Of a stretch of DNA of 64,000 nt, positions 45,071-53,688 are shown piece by piece (the first letter of the stretch is position 1; each line of letters begins with the position of its first letter). The DNA is from JACRLW01 sp050181465 (GTDB lineage Bacteria > Planctomycetota > UBA1135 > UBA2386): contig JBFXDD010000007.1 of the NCBI GenBank assembly GCA_050181465.1, positions 62,001 to 126,000 of the forward strand, in the 5' to 3' direction. The notes under the pieces were generated by a model. The model had not been told where the DNA came from. It saw nothing but the letters and a program-made list of their open reading frames with translations, and searched no databases. Both the position numbers and the translations under genes were made by a program.

Positions 45071-46054
45071 ATGGCTTGCAACCCCCCGCGAACCTCCCTC
45101 TCTCACACCCTCGTCGTGGTCGCTGCGACACTTCTCTCCTCGTGCAGCGAGAAACCGTCCGCCGTCCAGGTCGATCGCAATGCGGTCGTCGCCCTCTTCG
45201 GTCGTGAACACGTGGCTCCGAAGCCCGCCGCCTCGGCCGAGCTGATCGCGCTCGGCCGCGACCTCTATCACGAGACGCGATTGTCCACCAAAGACAACAT
45301 CTCGTGCGCCAGTTGCCATGACCTGAAGCGGTACGGTGTGGACGGCGAGGCCACCTCCCCCGGGGCCGACGGCGTGCGTGGCGACCGCAACTCACCGACG
45401 AGCATCAACGCACATCGTCAGTTCGCGCAGTTCTGGGATGGCCGCGCGGCGGATGTCGAATCACAGGCTCAGGGACCGGTGCTCAATCCCGTCGAGCATG
45501 GCTACGCCAACGAGGATGACTTCGTCGCAAAGCTGGCCGGCGTGCCGGGAATTGCTGATCGCATGAAGCAGGTCTTCGGTGGTGAGCAGCCGGTCAGCCT
45601 GGCGAACTTCGGCGCCGCGGTCGGTGCCTTCGAGCGCACGCTCACGACCAAGAGCCGCTTCGACGATTACCTCGACGGCAACGACGACGCCCTCTCCGCG
45701 ACCGAGAAGCAGGGTCTGGCGACGTTCCTGGAGGTAGGGTGCGCCGCGTGTCACCTCGGCCGAACTCTCGGCGGCGGCATGTATCAGAAGCTCGGCTTGG
45801 CGAAGCCCTACGCGACGGCAGACCTTGGCCGCGCGAAGATCTCGGGCAACGACGCCGAGAGGCACTTCTTCAAGGTGCCGATGCTGCTGAACGTGGCGAA
45901 GACCGCGCCGTATCTCCACGACGGCTCCATCAAATCCCTGCCCGAAGCCGTGAAGCTGATGGGCGAGTATCAGCTCGGCAGGAATCTCACCGAGGATCAG
46001 GTCGCGGCGATCGTCAGCTTCCTCGATGCGCTGACCGGCGAGCTGCCGAACTGA
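45071..46054 (+). CDS. Di-haem cytochrome c peroxidase (MauG/CcpA family) lipoprotein
   Basis: A 327-residue protein. The signal peptide ends in a lipobox (VVVAATLLSSC), so it is membrane-tethered on the periplasmic side. There are two haem-c sites, CASCHDLKRYGVDG near residue 76 and CAACHLGRTLGGGMY near residue 221. Standard family segments are FWDGRAADVESQAQGPVLNP (conserved WDGRA...QA.GP), FGAAVGAFERTLTTKSRFD and FFKVPMLLNVAKTAPYLHDG. Members reduce hydrogen peroxide or oxidise protein partners. The ATG at 45071 is set by the signal peptide; a GTG at 45029 overlapping the upstream stop is less likely. Confidence 0.93.
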   Translation: MACNPPRTSLSHTLVVVAATLLSSCSEKPSAVQVDRNAVVALFGREHVAPKPAASAELIALGRDLYHETRLSTKDNISCASCHDLKRYGVDGEATSPGADGVRGDRNSPTSINAHRQFAQFWDGRAADVESQAQGPVLNPVEHGYANEDDFVAKLAGVPGIADRMKQVFGGEQPVSLANFGAAVGAFERTLTTKSRFDDYLDGNDDALSATEKQGLATFLEVGCAACHLGRTLGGGMYQKLGLAKPYATADLGRAKISGNDAERHFFKVPMLLNVAKTAPYLHDGSIKSLPEAVKLMGEYQLGRNLTEDQVAAIVSFLDALTGELPN

Positions 46055-46056
46055 TC

Positions 46057-46082
46057 GGAAGCGGCGCGGCGGCGCCGCTTCC
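46057..46082. terminator. Strong hairpin between converging genes
   Basis: GGAAGCGGCG (46057-46066) pairs perfectly with CGCCGCTTCC (46073-46082), a 10-bp stem with a 6-base loop. It fills the 30 bp between converging stops at 46054 and 46085, so it probably terminates both transcripts. Confidence 0.6.
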
Positions 46083-46084
46083 TC

Positions 46085-46489
46085 TCAAGCGTCCTGAAGG
46101 TCCGCCGAGAAGTGCTGCTGCACGATCTTCCACTCGTCGCGCAGCCTTGCGAAGGTGAAGCTCGCGCGGCCAGATTGCTCCGCGCTGCGGCCGTCCGGAT
46201 CGATCTGTGCCAGTCGCCAGATCGCCGTGGCCGTCGCGCAGCCGAAGTCGATCGGGGTGATCTGGAGATCGCGCAGTTCCAGAGTCACCTTGTCCATGTA
46301 CCGGAACTCGCCATCGAGGATTTCCTCGTAGGCGCCCCAGCCGACGTCGATGCGCCCCGACGCGTCGAGATTCACGAACCGTTTGTCGGTCCAGAAGTGC
46401 GCGCGGAATGCCTTCAGGTCCCGGCTGTTGTAGGCCTGACGCATGCTCCGCAGGCAGTCATCGATCTCCTTGAGAACGTCAGCGTTCAT
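46085..46489 (-). CDS. SnoaL/NTF2-like (DUF4440-type) protein
   Basis: A 134-residue protein without a signal peptide. It has the NTF2 cone pattern: a long N-terminal helix with a family-typical start (IDDCLRSMRQAYNSRDLKAF), WTDKRFVNLDASGRIDVGW, FRYMDKVTLELRDLQITPID, CATATAIWRLAQ and ASFTFARLRDEWKIVQQHFS. The final strand motif (W-x-I-V-x-x-H-x-S) matches the SnoaL_3 group. Members are small-molecule isomerases or ligand binders; no substrate can be assigned. Confidence 0.82.
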   Translation of the reverse strand: MNADVLKEIDDCLRSMRQAYNSRDLKAFRAHFWTDKRFVNLDASGRIDVGWGAYEEILDGEFRYMDKVTLELRDLQITPIDFGCATATAIWRLAQIDPDGRSAEQSGRASFTFARLRDEWKIVQQHFSADLQDA

Positions 46490-46629
46490 CGATGAGGCAG
46501 GTCGGACGATGGGGTGGTGGGGGCGGCGACGGGAGCCGGACGGTGACCGCGAACCGAGCCGCCGCGCGCGGAAGCCGCGCCCGGAACCGGCAGGGCGTGC
46601 CGTTCAGGCGGGCGCCCTCAGTCCACGGA

Positions 46630-48024
46630 TCAACGCCGGATGTGACGGTAGAAAGGTTCGTCGTCCTTGCGATAGACCACCTTGCCGTTGACCAAGGCCG
46701 TCTGGACGAAAGTCTTATAGTTCAACGGGTCGCCGTCGAGAATCAAGACATCCGCATCCTTACCGGCCTCGAGCGAGCCGAGTCGGCGTTCCGCACCCAT
46801 GATGCGGGCCGAGTCCAGGGTGAGGGTTCGCAATCCCTTTCGCCAAGGGTAGCCGCCGCGGATCGCGTAGGCGGCATCGACCGTCGGTGTGTTCAGGTCT
46901 TGACCGAGGATTCCGCCGGTTCCGAGTGAGGGGCCGCCGAAGCTGCCGCCGGGCACCGTCACGGCGACCGGCACTCCGGCGGCGTCGAGGATCGCTGCCT
47001 GGGCCAGGTTGCTGCCGCTGTCCTCGGGACGACCAGGGTCCGCTTCGACCTTGGTTCGAGGGCTGACGATCGCCATCGAACCGGTCGCCGCGATCTCGTC
47101 CGGAACGACCCAACCCTCGGTCGGGCCATCGAGAACGACGCCGGCGCCGATCAGCTCGGCGATCTCCATCGCCTGGCGAATCTGGCTGGTCCCGAAGCCG
47201 CCGCCGCCCCCGCCACCGCGACGGCCGCTGCCGCCGAACATGCCTGGGAAACCGCCACCGCCCTGGCTGATCCACAGCCGCTTCTGCCCGGTCATCAGCG
47301 CAATGAGCTCCTCGGTCCCCGACGGCACCTTCGGCTTCTCCTCGGGCTTGGCACCGGGTTTGGCTTCGAACTCCCGAACTTTCTCGAGATGCTCCCGTGC
47401 CTGCCGAACGGACTTTCGCAAGTTCGCCATCGACGCCGGATCGAGCGGAACGCGCATGGACACGACGGAGGACTCCGGGCCGACCATGCCGGCCAAGTCG
47501 CCGTAGGCGAGCTTCACGACCGCGCTCTTCCCCCCTGGGGTGTTGCTGCCGCCGTTGGCTGTCCAGAGGTAAGAGGTGATCCCGGCGGCGAGACCGAGCT
47601 TGATGCTCGGATCGTAGGGATTGAGGTCGTCACGCACCTCGTTGCCGGGGCCGCCGATCCCGCTCGCCTTGACGAGGCAGAAGCCCGGGGCCACCACGAG
47701 ACCGGTCGCGTCGATCCTCGTCGCGTTCTCGGGGATCTCCAGGTCGTGCCCGACCTTCTCGATCTTGTCGTCGCCGATGAGGACGGTCGCACCGCGGATG
47801 ACGTTGCCGTCACCGATGTGCACATCCCCGCCGACGATCGCCGTCCACTTCTCGACCTTGCGTTCCTTGGGTGTTTCCGCGCTGGGCGCGGCCGCCGGCG
47901 CGGATTCCCCGCCGGGTCGCTGACGCCGCTGGAAGCGCTGCGCTTCGAGGTCGGAACTCACCGCGAAGGTTGCGACTACCGCCGCGATCGCCGCGGCACG
48001 GAACTCACGAGGATTCACTCTCAT
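46630..48024 (-). CDS. Secreted amidohydrolase-fold protein lacking metal ligands (operon gene 8)
   Basis: A 464-residue protein with a signal peptide (AAIAAVVATFAVSSDLEAQ). The N-terminal sandwich reads WTAIVGGDVHIGDGNVIRGA and IDATGLVVAPGFCLVKASG, where an HxH normally follows PGF; here it is LVKAS. The barrel contains a glycine-rich loop (FGGSGRRGGGGGGGFGTS). The C-terminal motif RRLGSLEAGKDADVLILDGD is normal. No HxH, lysine, His/His or Asp set is visible, so it is predicted to be catalytically dead. It overlaps the preceding gene by ATGA and is the last gene of the operon. Automatic annotation would call it an amidohydrolase; the fold is clear but the activity is not. Confidence 0.8.
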   Translation of the reverse strand: MRVNPREFRAAAIAAVVATFAVSSDLEAQRFQRRQRPGGESAPAAAPSAETPKERKVEKWTAIVGGDVHIGDGNVIRGATVLIGDDKIEKVGHDLEIPENATRIDATGLVVAPGFCLVKASGIGGPGNEVRDDLNPYDPSIKLGLAAGITSYLWTANGGSNTPGGKSAVVKLAYGDLAGMVGPESSVVSMRVPLDPASMANLRKSVRQAREHLEKVREFEAKPGAKPEEKPKVPSGTEELIALMTGQKRLWISQGGGGFPGMFGGSGRRGGGGGGGFGTSQIRQAMEIAELIGAGVVLDGPTEGWVVPDEIAATGSMAIVSPRTKVEADPGRPEDSGSNLAQAAILDAAGVPVAVTVPGGSFGGPSLGTGGILGQDLNTPTVDAAYAIRGGYPWRKGLRTLTLDSARIMGAERRLGSLEAGKDADVLILDGDPLNYKTFVQTALVNGKVVYRKDDEPFYRHIRR

Positions 48025-49454
48025 CGGGTCGCCTCCTTCACCACTTCCTGACCGCGGATCAGCACGTGTTGCATGACCGAACTGGGGTCGAGCGGGTCAC
48101 CGCTGAACACCAACAGGTCCGCGCGTCGGCCCTTGGCGATCGAACCCATCTCCTGGTCGACGCCGAGCAGCTTGGCCGGGACCGCGGTCACGCCGCGCAA
48201 CGCGGCGTCCGCTGGGAAGCCGGCTCGCACCAGTTCCATCAGCGCGAAAGGCAGATCGCGCAGCCGCGCGGGGTCGTCGGGCAGGACGAATCCGACCTCC
48301 AATCCGGCATCCAGGAGGAGCTTCGGTGTGTTGACCAAGGTTCGCGTGAAGGGGATCTCGGCGAGGCTCGGCGGCACCAGCACCGCCTTCGTCACCTTCT
48401 TGAGGTGATCGACACCTTCGTCGAGTCGGCCACGGGTCGGCACGATCGAATCGGCGACCACCACGGTCTCGAGCTTCAGGTCCTTGTTCGCGTCCAGCCA
48501 ATGTTGGACCTCCATGGCCGTCGACAGCCGCAAGAAGCATCGCCCTTTGCCTTCCAACAGGTCGGCGAGCACTTCGACGTTGGGGTCTTTCTTCGGTTCG
48601 GGCGGCTTCGGTGGAGTGGGTTGGGCCGGCCCGGGCTTTGTCTCGGCGGCCGGTTTCTCGCCCTCCGGCTTGGGCGGGTCCTTCGGCGGGTCCGCAGGCT
48701 TGCTGCCGTCCGCCGGCGGCTTCGCGTCTGCCGGCTTCGCTTCGCCGCCGGCCGGCTTCGCCGGTTCCGCAGGCTTGGGCTCTTCCTTCGGCTTCTTGCG
48801 CTCTTCGACGACCTTCTTTGCCTTCGCGAACTCGTCGGCGACGAGCTTCTTGCCGCCGGTATTCGTCGCCGGCATCAGCACGTTGTAGGCCTCGGGGTTC
48901 GCCACGAGATCCTCAGGCGACTTTCCATCGGGTTCGAGGCGCGCGGCGCGGCCGGGGAAACCGGTGCCCGCCGGATGCAGGAAGAGCCCCGTCACGCCTT
49001 CGCGAAGGAGCTCCGCGAAGACGTCCTGTTTCGCATAGAGTCCATCGGCGACGCGCGACGCCGCTTGATTGCCGCCGCTCTGTGCGGCGGGCGGTGCTTC
49101 CCCCGCACCGCCGCGACCGCGGCCGCCGCGCCGACCCTGCTGCGGCATCGGCATCGGCATCGGTCGTGCGCTGCCGAGGCCGGCAGTCGACCAGGCGTGG
49201 ACGTAGCCGGGCATCACGGTGCCGCCCTTCACGTCGATCACGCGGGCTCCGAGCGGCGTCTTTACGTCCGCACCGACGGCTTCGATCTTGCCGTCGCGCA
49301 CGAGGATCGTGCCGCGCTCGATGACTCCCGCATCGCCCATGGTGAGGATGCGCGCGTTCGTGAGTGCGAGCGGACGTTGGTCCTGCGCCTGAGCGAAGGA
49401 CCACGACGCCGCGATGGCTGCGAGAAGCGAACAGACCTTGCGAGACTGGGTCAT
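48021..49454 (-). CDS. Secreted amidohydrolase-fold protein, Pro/Lys-rich linker, no metal site (operon gene 7)
   Basis: A 477-residue protein with a signal peptide (SLLAAIAASWSFAQAQ). The sandwich start ALTNARILTMGDAGVIERGT leads to GTVMPGYVHAWSTAGLGSAR, where HAW replaces HxH. A glycine/arginine patch (GRRGGRGRGGAGEAP) and a ~75-residue Pro/Lys/Glu-rich linker (residues ~215-290) split the barrel. The end has DQEMGSIAKGRRADLLVFSG. The expected catalytic histidines and aspartate are missing. It is coupled to the next gene by ATGA and lies 2 bp downstream of the only metal-competent member. The linker suggests an exposed or protein-binding segment. Confidence 0.8.
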   Translation of the reverse strand: MTQSRKVCSLLAAIAASWSFAQAQDQRPLALTNARILTMGDAGVIERGTILVRDGKIEAVGADVKTPLGARVIDVKGGTVMPGYVHAWSTAGLGSARPMPMPMPQQGRRGGRGRGGAGEAPPAAQSGGNQAASRVADGLYAKQDVFAELLREGVTGLFLHPAGTGFPGRAARLEPDGKSPEDLVANPEAYNVLMPATNTGGKKLVADEFAKAKKVVEERKKPKEEPKPAEPAKPAGGEAKPADAKPPADGSKPADPPKDPPKPEGEKPAAETKPGPAQPTPPKPPEPKKDPNVEVLADLLEGKGRCFLRLSTAMEVQHWLDANKDLKLETVVVADSIVPTRGRLDEGVDHLKKVTKAVLVPPSLAEIPFTRTLVNTPKLLLDAGLEVGFVLPDDPARLRDLPFALMELVRAGFPADAALRGVTAVPAKLLGVDQEMGSIAKGRRADLLVFSGDPLDPSSVMQHVLIRGQEVVKEATR

Positions 49455-49456
49455 GA

Positions 49457-50827
49457 TCAGAAGCGCGGACGGCGAGCGTCGCGGCGATAGGCGATGTTTC
49501 CGTTGACGACGGTCATCTCGACATGGTGGCGAGGATCGAGCGGATCCCCGGACCAGAAGGCGAGGTCGGCGTCCTTGCCGACTTCTAGCGAGCCGACGCG
49601 GTGATCGACGCCGGCGAACCGAGCGGGATTGATGGTGAGCGCGAGCATCCCGACTTCGTCGGGCAAGCCGAGTCGCACCGCCATCGCGCACTGCAGGGAG
49701 AGCTGCTCCTGCGCGACGACCGGGGAGTCGGTGTTGATGCCGATGCCGTCGCGACCGACACCGCGCTGGGGCGTCGCGAACTTGTGCATGCCGCCGGCGA
49801 ACCAGCCGTTCGCGCAGCCGACGAACGCGCTCTCCATGCCGCTGCCGCCACCCCATCCCGCGCCGCGGTCGAAGTGGTATTGCCGCGGCCCGTTGCACAC
49901 CGGCACGCCGCTCTGTGCAGCGAACTCCGATAGGCGATAGGCATCGAAGGTGCCGTGCACGATGACCGTCCACAGGCCGAGCTCGAGCCGCAGCTCGCGG
50001 ATGGTCTGCATCGCGACCTGATAGATCTGCGTGTGGACACAGACCGGATACTCGTGCCGGAACAACCCGCGCAGGTATTCCAACCCGGCGTGGAACTCCG
50101 GCTTGTCGCCCTTGCCGGCTTCGAAGTCCTCCCACGCCTTCGCGTAGTCGCGACCGCGTTCGAGCGTCGCGCGGAGACCTTCGTTCATGCCCATCGGGGT
50201 CTGCCCGAGGTCGCCGGAGCCGCGCTCCGGATTGCCGGCTTGCGCGATCTTCAAGCACCCTGGAAAGCGCACGAGCGCTTCCTGTGGGGTGCGTCCCCAC
50301 GTCTTCGTGAGCGTGCCGAAGCCGCCCATGTTCGAGCCGGAGCCGGGGATGTAGTTCACCGTGGTCACGCCGCCCGCGAGGGACATCCGCATGGCCTCGT
50401 GATCCATGGTGATGAGGTCGAGGGTCCGCATCTCCGGGTTGGTCTGGTGCACGGTGTCGTTGAGGTCGAAGCCGCGACCCGCGACGTGACAGTGCAGTTC
50501 GACGAATCCCGGCACGCACCAGTGCTCCCCGAGATCCACGACTTCGAAGCCGTCGGGAATCGCGACGTCCTTCGCGGCGCCGATGGCGACGATCTTGCCC
50601 TTGCGGGTCAGGATCACGCCGTTCTCGATCGGCGATCCGCTCACCGGCAGGATGCGTGCGGCGCGGAACGCGTAGTTCGGGCTCTCGACGACCGCAGGAC
50701 CGAGGATCGCGACCTTGTTCTCCTTCGGGCGGTTGCCGAAGAAGATGTCCATCGAGAGCTTCGCTTGTGCGGGAAGCGTCGCGGACAGCGCGAGTGCCGA
50801 CAGCGAGAGGATGGCGAAGTGTCTCAT
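49457..50827 (-). CDS. Secreted amidohydrolase with intact metal site (operon gene 6)
   Basis: A 456-residue protein with a signal peptide (FAILSLSALALSATLPAQA). It is the only member of this operon with the full ligand set: HCH in GFVELHCHVAGRGFD, histidines in PVCVHTQIYQVA and WTVIVHGTFDAYRLS, and the aspartate in GIGINTDSPVVAQEQLSLQC. The C-terminal DHRVGSLEVGKDADLAFWSG is standard. Related enzymes hydrolyse amides, lactones or dipeptides (imidazolonepropionase-like branch). It is overlapped by ATGA with the upstream double-domain protein and lies 2 bp from the next gene, so it is made in stoichiometry with inactive paralogues. Confidence 0.87.
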   Translation of the reverse strand: MRHFAILSLSALALSATLPAQAKLSMDIFFGNRPKENKVAILGPAVVESPNYAFRAARILPVSGSPIENGVILTRKGKIVAIGAAKDVAIPDGFEVVDLGEHWCVPGFVELHCHVAGRGFDLNDTVHQTNPEMRTLDLITMDHEAMRMSLAGGVTTVNYIPGSGSNMGGFGTLTKTWGRTPQEALVRFPGCLKIAQAGNPERGSGDLGQTPMGMNEGLRATLERGRDYAKAWEDFEAGKGDKPEFHAGLEYLRGLFRHEYPVCVHTQIYQVAMQTIRELRLELGLWTVIVHGTFDAYRLSEFAAQSGVPVCNGPRQYHFDRGAGWGGGSGMESAFVGCANGWFAGGMHKFATPQRGVGRDGIGINTDSPVVAQEQLSLQCAMAVRLGLPDEVGMLALTINPARFAGVDHRVGSLEVGKDADLAFWSGDPLDPRHHVEMTVVNGNIAYRRDARRPRF

Positions 50828-53688
50828 CGGGCGTCCTTGTGGTTGTCGAAGCAGATCTGGCCGTTGCACAACACGAGCAAGAGGCGGCTGGTCGGCTCCA
50901 GCGGGTTGCCGTCGAACACGCAGAGATCGGCGTCCTTGCCGCGCTCGAGGCTGCCGACGCGATGGTCGATGCCGAACGCGCGCGCACTCTCGATCGTGAT
51001 CGCACGCAGCGCGGTCTCCGGATCGAGACCCCAGCGCACCGCGTGCATCGCGTGCTCGGGCAACCAACGCGTCCCCTCGCAGTCGCCGGTCGCGAACGCG
51101 ACGCGAACACCGGCCTCGGCGAAGCGCGCCGGGGCGTTCACCACTTCACCATCTTCACGCGAGACCAGCTGCGGGCCGAGCACGATCGTGGGCGGAGTCG
51201 CGCCGAGCAGTGCGACTTCGTCCATCGCGTCTTCCGCTCCCTGGATCACGAAGCGCACCTTGCGCTCCGTGAACAGCTTCACGACGGCTTCGATCGCCGG
51301 CGCCCGATTGCTGCGGACGATGGCCGTCGCCTTGCCTTCGATCAGCTCCTTGAGCGGCTCGAGCGCTTCCTCCACCTTCGGCTTCTTCGGGCTGCCGTCG
51401 GCGTTGGTGGTGGCATTGGCAGCGGACGTCGCGGCCGGCTTCGCCTCACCGGGCTTTGCGGTGCGGGTGCCCGTCACGTCGACGTCCTGACCCATCGCGT
51501 TCGCCTTGCCGGTGAGCTTGTCGTTCTCGATCTTCGCCGTGAGCGTGCCCTGACCGCCCATGAGGCGCAGTTCCATGGTGAGCTCACCGTTCTCGAACTT
51601 GCCGTTGGTGACCGGCTGCGCCGGCAAGGATCGGCCGCGCAGATTCAGCGTGGCGGTCCCCGTCACCGTGGTCCCTTCGAGTTTCAGCTCCAGGACGATC
51701 TCGATCGCGAGTCCCATTTGCGGGATCTCCATCGAGCAGGTCCAGGTGCCGCTGATCGGGTCGACGGCCTTGTTGGCAGTCGGCTCCGTGCTGGTGGTCG
51801 TCGGCGCGGCCGGCTTGCTCTTGCCGGCTTTCCAATCAGCCAACGCCTTCTCGTAGGCGATCCAGGTATCGAGGTAGCGCTTGCCCTTGTCGAGTTCGCC
51901 AGCGAGTTGCGCGATCGCCTGCGGGTTCGTCGCATCGAAGGTGAAGCGCTGTGCCGCGATCTCGTCGATCACCATCGATTTCGCATCACGCGCGCCGGTC
52001 TTGATCGCGGCGACGCGGCCGCCGACCGCGGCGGAGTCGAGTCCGGACACGAGCACCGTCGTGACACCGGCTTCGATCGCTCGACGGAAGCTGGGATCGT
52101 CGTGGCGCACGGCTTTGGCGACGCGCTGCGCTGGATTGCCCGGCGGGATCCCGCCGATCTCGGCGCCCAGGCCGAGCCGCGAATCGGAATCCACGAAGCC
52201 GGGAACGGCGACTCCACCTTGCGCACGCAGATCGATGATCTTGGCGCCATAGGGGATCGCGAGGTCCTCACCGACCGCGCGAATCTTGCCGTTCGAGATC
52301 AGCACGGTGCCTTCCCGAAGACTCGGTCCGTTCGCCGTGACGATGCGCGCCGCGCGAATTGCGAGGACCGTACCGGCTTCGTCGCGCGCGAATCGCTGCA
52401 CGCCGTCGACCCAGGTCTCCTCGACCATCGTGCCCACAGCGAGGGGATCCCCCGACAACACCACGAAGTCGGCATCGCGGCCGACCTCGAGCGAGCCGAT
52501 GCGATCGCCCACGCCGAGCGTGGCCGCCGCCGTCGAAGTGACGGCAGCGATCGCAGCCTCGCGCGACATGCCGTAGCGCACCGCGAGGCCGGCGAGCAGC
52601 AGAAGGTCGTCGGCAGACTCGCCGACGGCGGGCGCCAGCGCGAGCGGCACGCCGAAGCGCGCAGCGGCGCGGAGCGTGGAGGGATCAGAGCGCGGCGTGC
52701 GGTCGGCGCGGTTCTCGCCGCCGGCGTTGTTGTCGCTCAGCCGTAGCGGCATGCGCACGACGATCTGCGCCTTTCGCTCTTTGATGAGCGCGCCGATCGC
52801 GTCGATCGCCGCGGGGTCCTCGATCACCACCTGTTGGCCGAGGCGATCGGCGAGCGCGAGTGCTCGTTCGACCTCCGCCGCCGAGCGCGCCGCGACTCGC
52901 AGCCGGAGTTCGCCGCGAGCGGCGCGACGGAGTGCATTCTGTTCGAATCGCCGTTCCGCGCTTCGACCGCCGCGAGGGTCGTCGTCACGAAGTGCATCGG
53001 CGAAGAGTTGGTTGAGCACGCTCAGTTGCGAGATCGCGGCCGAGGGATACTGCGGTTGGGCCGGCACGAGCGGGTCGTCGGCAGTCGGGAACACACTCGG
53101 GTCGAAGATCGGCGGCGCTTGCGTGCTGCCGGGGCCGAGGTTGACGCGCAGGCAGGCGTTCTCCGCAACGGCCCGCGCGACCGGGTCGTCGCCGGCGAGC
53201 TTCACCACCGAGCCTTGACCGGAGATCAGGCGGTTGCGGCCGGGCGAGAGATAAGCGGATGTCACACCCGCGGCGAGCGCGCTGCGGTACTCGCGGGCGA
53301 AGTCGAAGCCGTCGAGAGCGCAGAAATCGGGCGTGACGTTGTAGTCGTCATCGACGACGCCGCTCAACTCGCTGTCCGCCAATACGAGTCCCGGCATCAC
53401 CACGCGATCGCCTGCGTCGACGATCGGCAGTCCGCGCGGCGCCTCGGCGGCCTTGGAGATGTCGGCGATCTTGCCGTTGCGAACCACCAGCCAGCAGTTC
53501 GAGGTCGTTGCACCGCGACCGTCGATGAGAGTGCCGCACCGCACTGCGAACGTTCCGCTGGGCGGATCCTGCGGTCGTTCACTCGCGACGTCGCGCAACG
53601 GGGCGGCGCTCAGCAAGAGCCCGGTCGGCACTGCCAGGAGCCAGTTCGGCAATCGTGCGCCGAGCTTGTTGTCGAAGAACGCGCTCAC
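50824..53688 (-). CDS. Double amidohydrolase-fold protein with inserted beta-barrel domain (operon gene 5)
   Basis: 954 residues. The start is the GTG at 53686-53688, overlapping the previous stop as GTGA; a hydrophobic N-terminal segment (WLLAVPTGLLLSAAPL) serves as signal or anchor. Two complete amidohydrolase units are fused: unit 1 has VVMPGLVLADSELSGVVDDD and DRIGSLEVGRDADFVVLSGD, and unit 2 has VAVPGFVDSDSRLGLGAEIG and DHRVGSLERGKDADLCVFDG. Both lack HxH. Unit 2 keeps only an aspartate (FATGDCEGTRW). At residues ~640-745 a lipocalin-like strand module is inserted (SGTWTCSMEIPQMGLAIEIV, GKFENGELTMELRLMGGQGT). The architecture points to a scaffold role. It is overlapped by ATGA with the active member. 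Confidence 0.83.
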   Translation of the reverse strand: MSAFFDNKLGARLPNWLLAVPTGLLLSAAPLRDVASERPQDPPSGTFAVRCGTLIDGRGATTSNCWLVVRNGKIADISKAAEAPRGLPIVDAGDRVVMPGLVLADSELSGVVDDDYNVTPDFCALDGFDFAREYRSALAAGVTSAYLSPGRNRLISGQGSVVKLAGDDPVARAVAENACLRVNLGPGSTQAPPIFDPSVFPTADDPLVPAQPQYPSAAISQLSVLNQLFADALRDDDPRGGRSAERRFEQNALRRAARGELRLRVAARSAAEVERALALADRLGQQVVIEDPAAIDAIGALIKERKAQIVVRMPLRLSDNNAGGENRADRTPRSDPSTLRAAARFGVPLALAPAVGESADDLLLLAGLAVRYGMSREAAIAAVTSTAAATLGVGDRIGSLEVGRDADFVVLSGDPLAVGTMVEETWVDGVQRFARDEAGTVLAIRAARIVTANGPSLREGTVLISNGKIRAVGEDLAIPYGAKIIDLRAQGGVAVPGFVDSDSRLGLGAEIGGIPPGNPAQRVAKAVRHDDPSFRRAIEAGVTTVLVSGLDSAAVGGRVAAIKTGARDAKSMVIDEIAAQRFTFDATNPQAIAQLAGELDKGKRYLDTWIAYEKALADWKAGKSKPAAPTTTSTEPTANKAVDPISGTWTCSMEIPQMGLAIEIVLELKLEGTTVTGTATLNLRGRSLPAQPVTNGKFENGELTMELRLMGGQGTLTAKIENDKLTGKANAMGQDVDVTGTRTAKPGEAKPAATSAANATTNADGSPKKPKVEEALEPLKELIEGKATAIVRSNRAPAIEAVVKLFTERKVRFVIQGAEDAMDEVALLGATPPTIVLGPQLVSREDGEVVNAPARFAEAGVRVAFATGDCEGTRWLPEHAMHAVRWGLDPETALRAITIESARAFGIDHRVGSLERGKDADLCVFDGNPLEPTSRLLLVLCNGQICFDNHKDAR

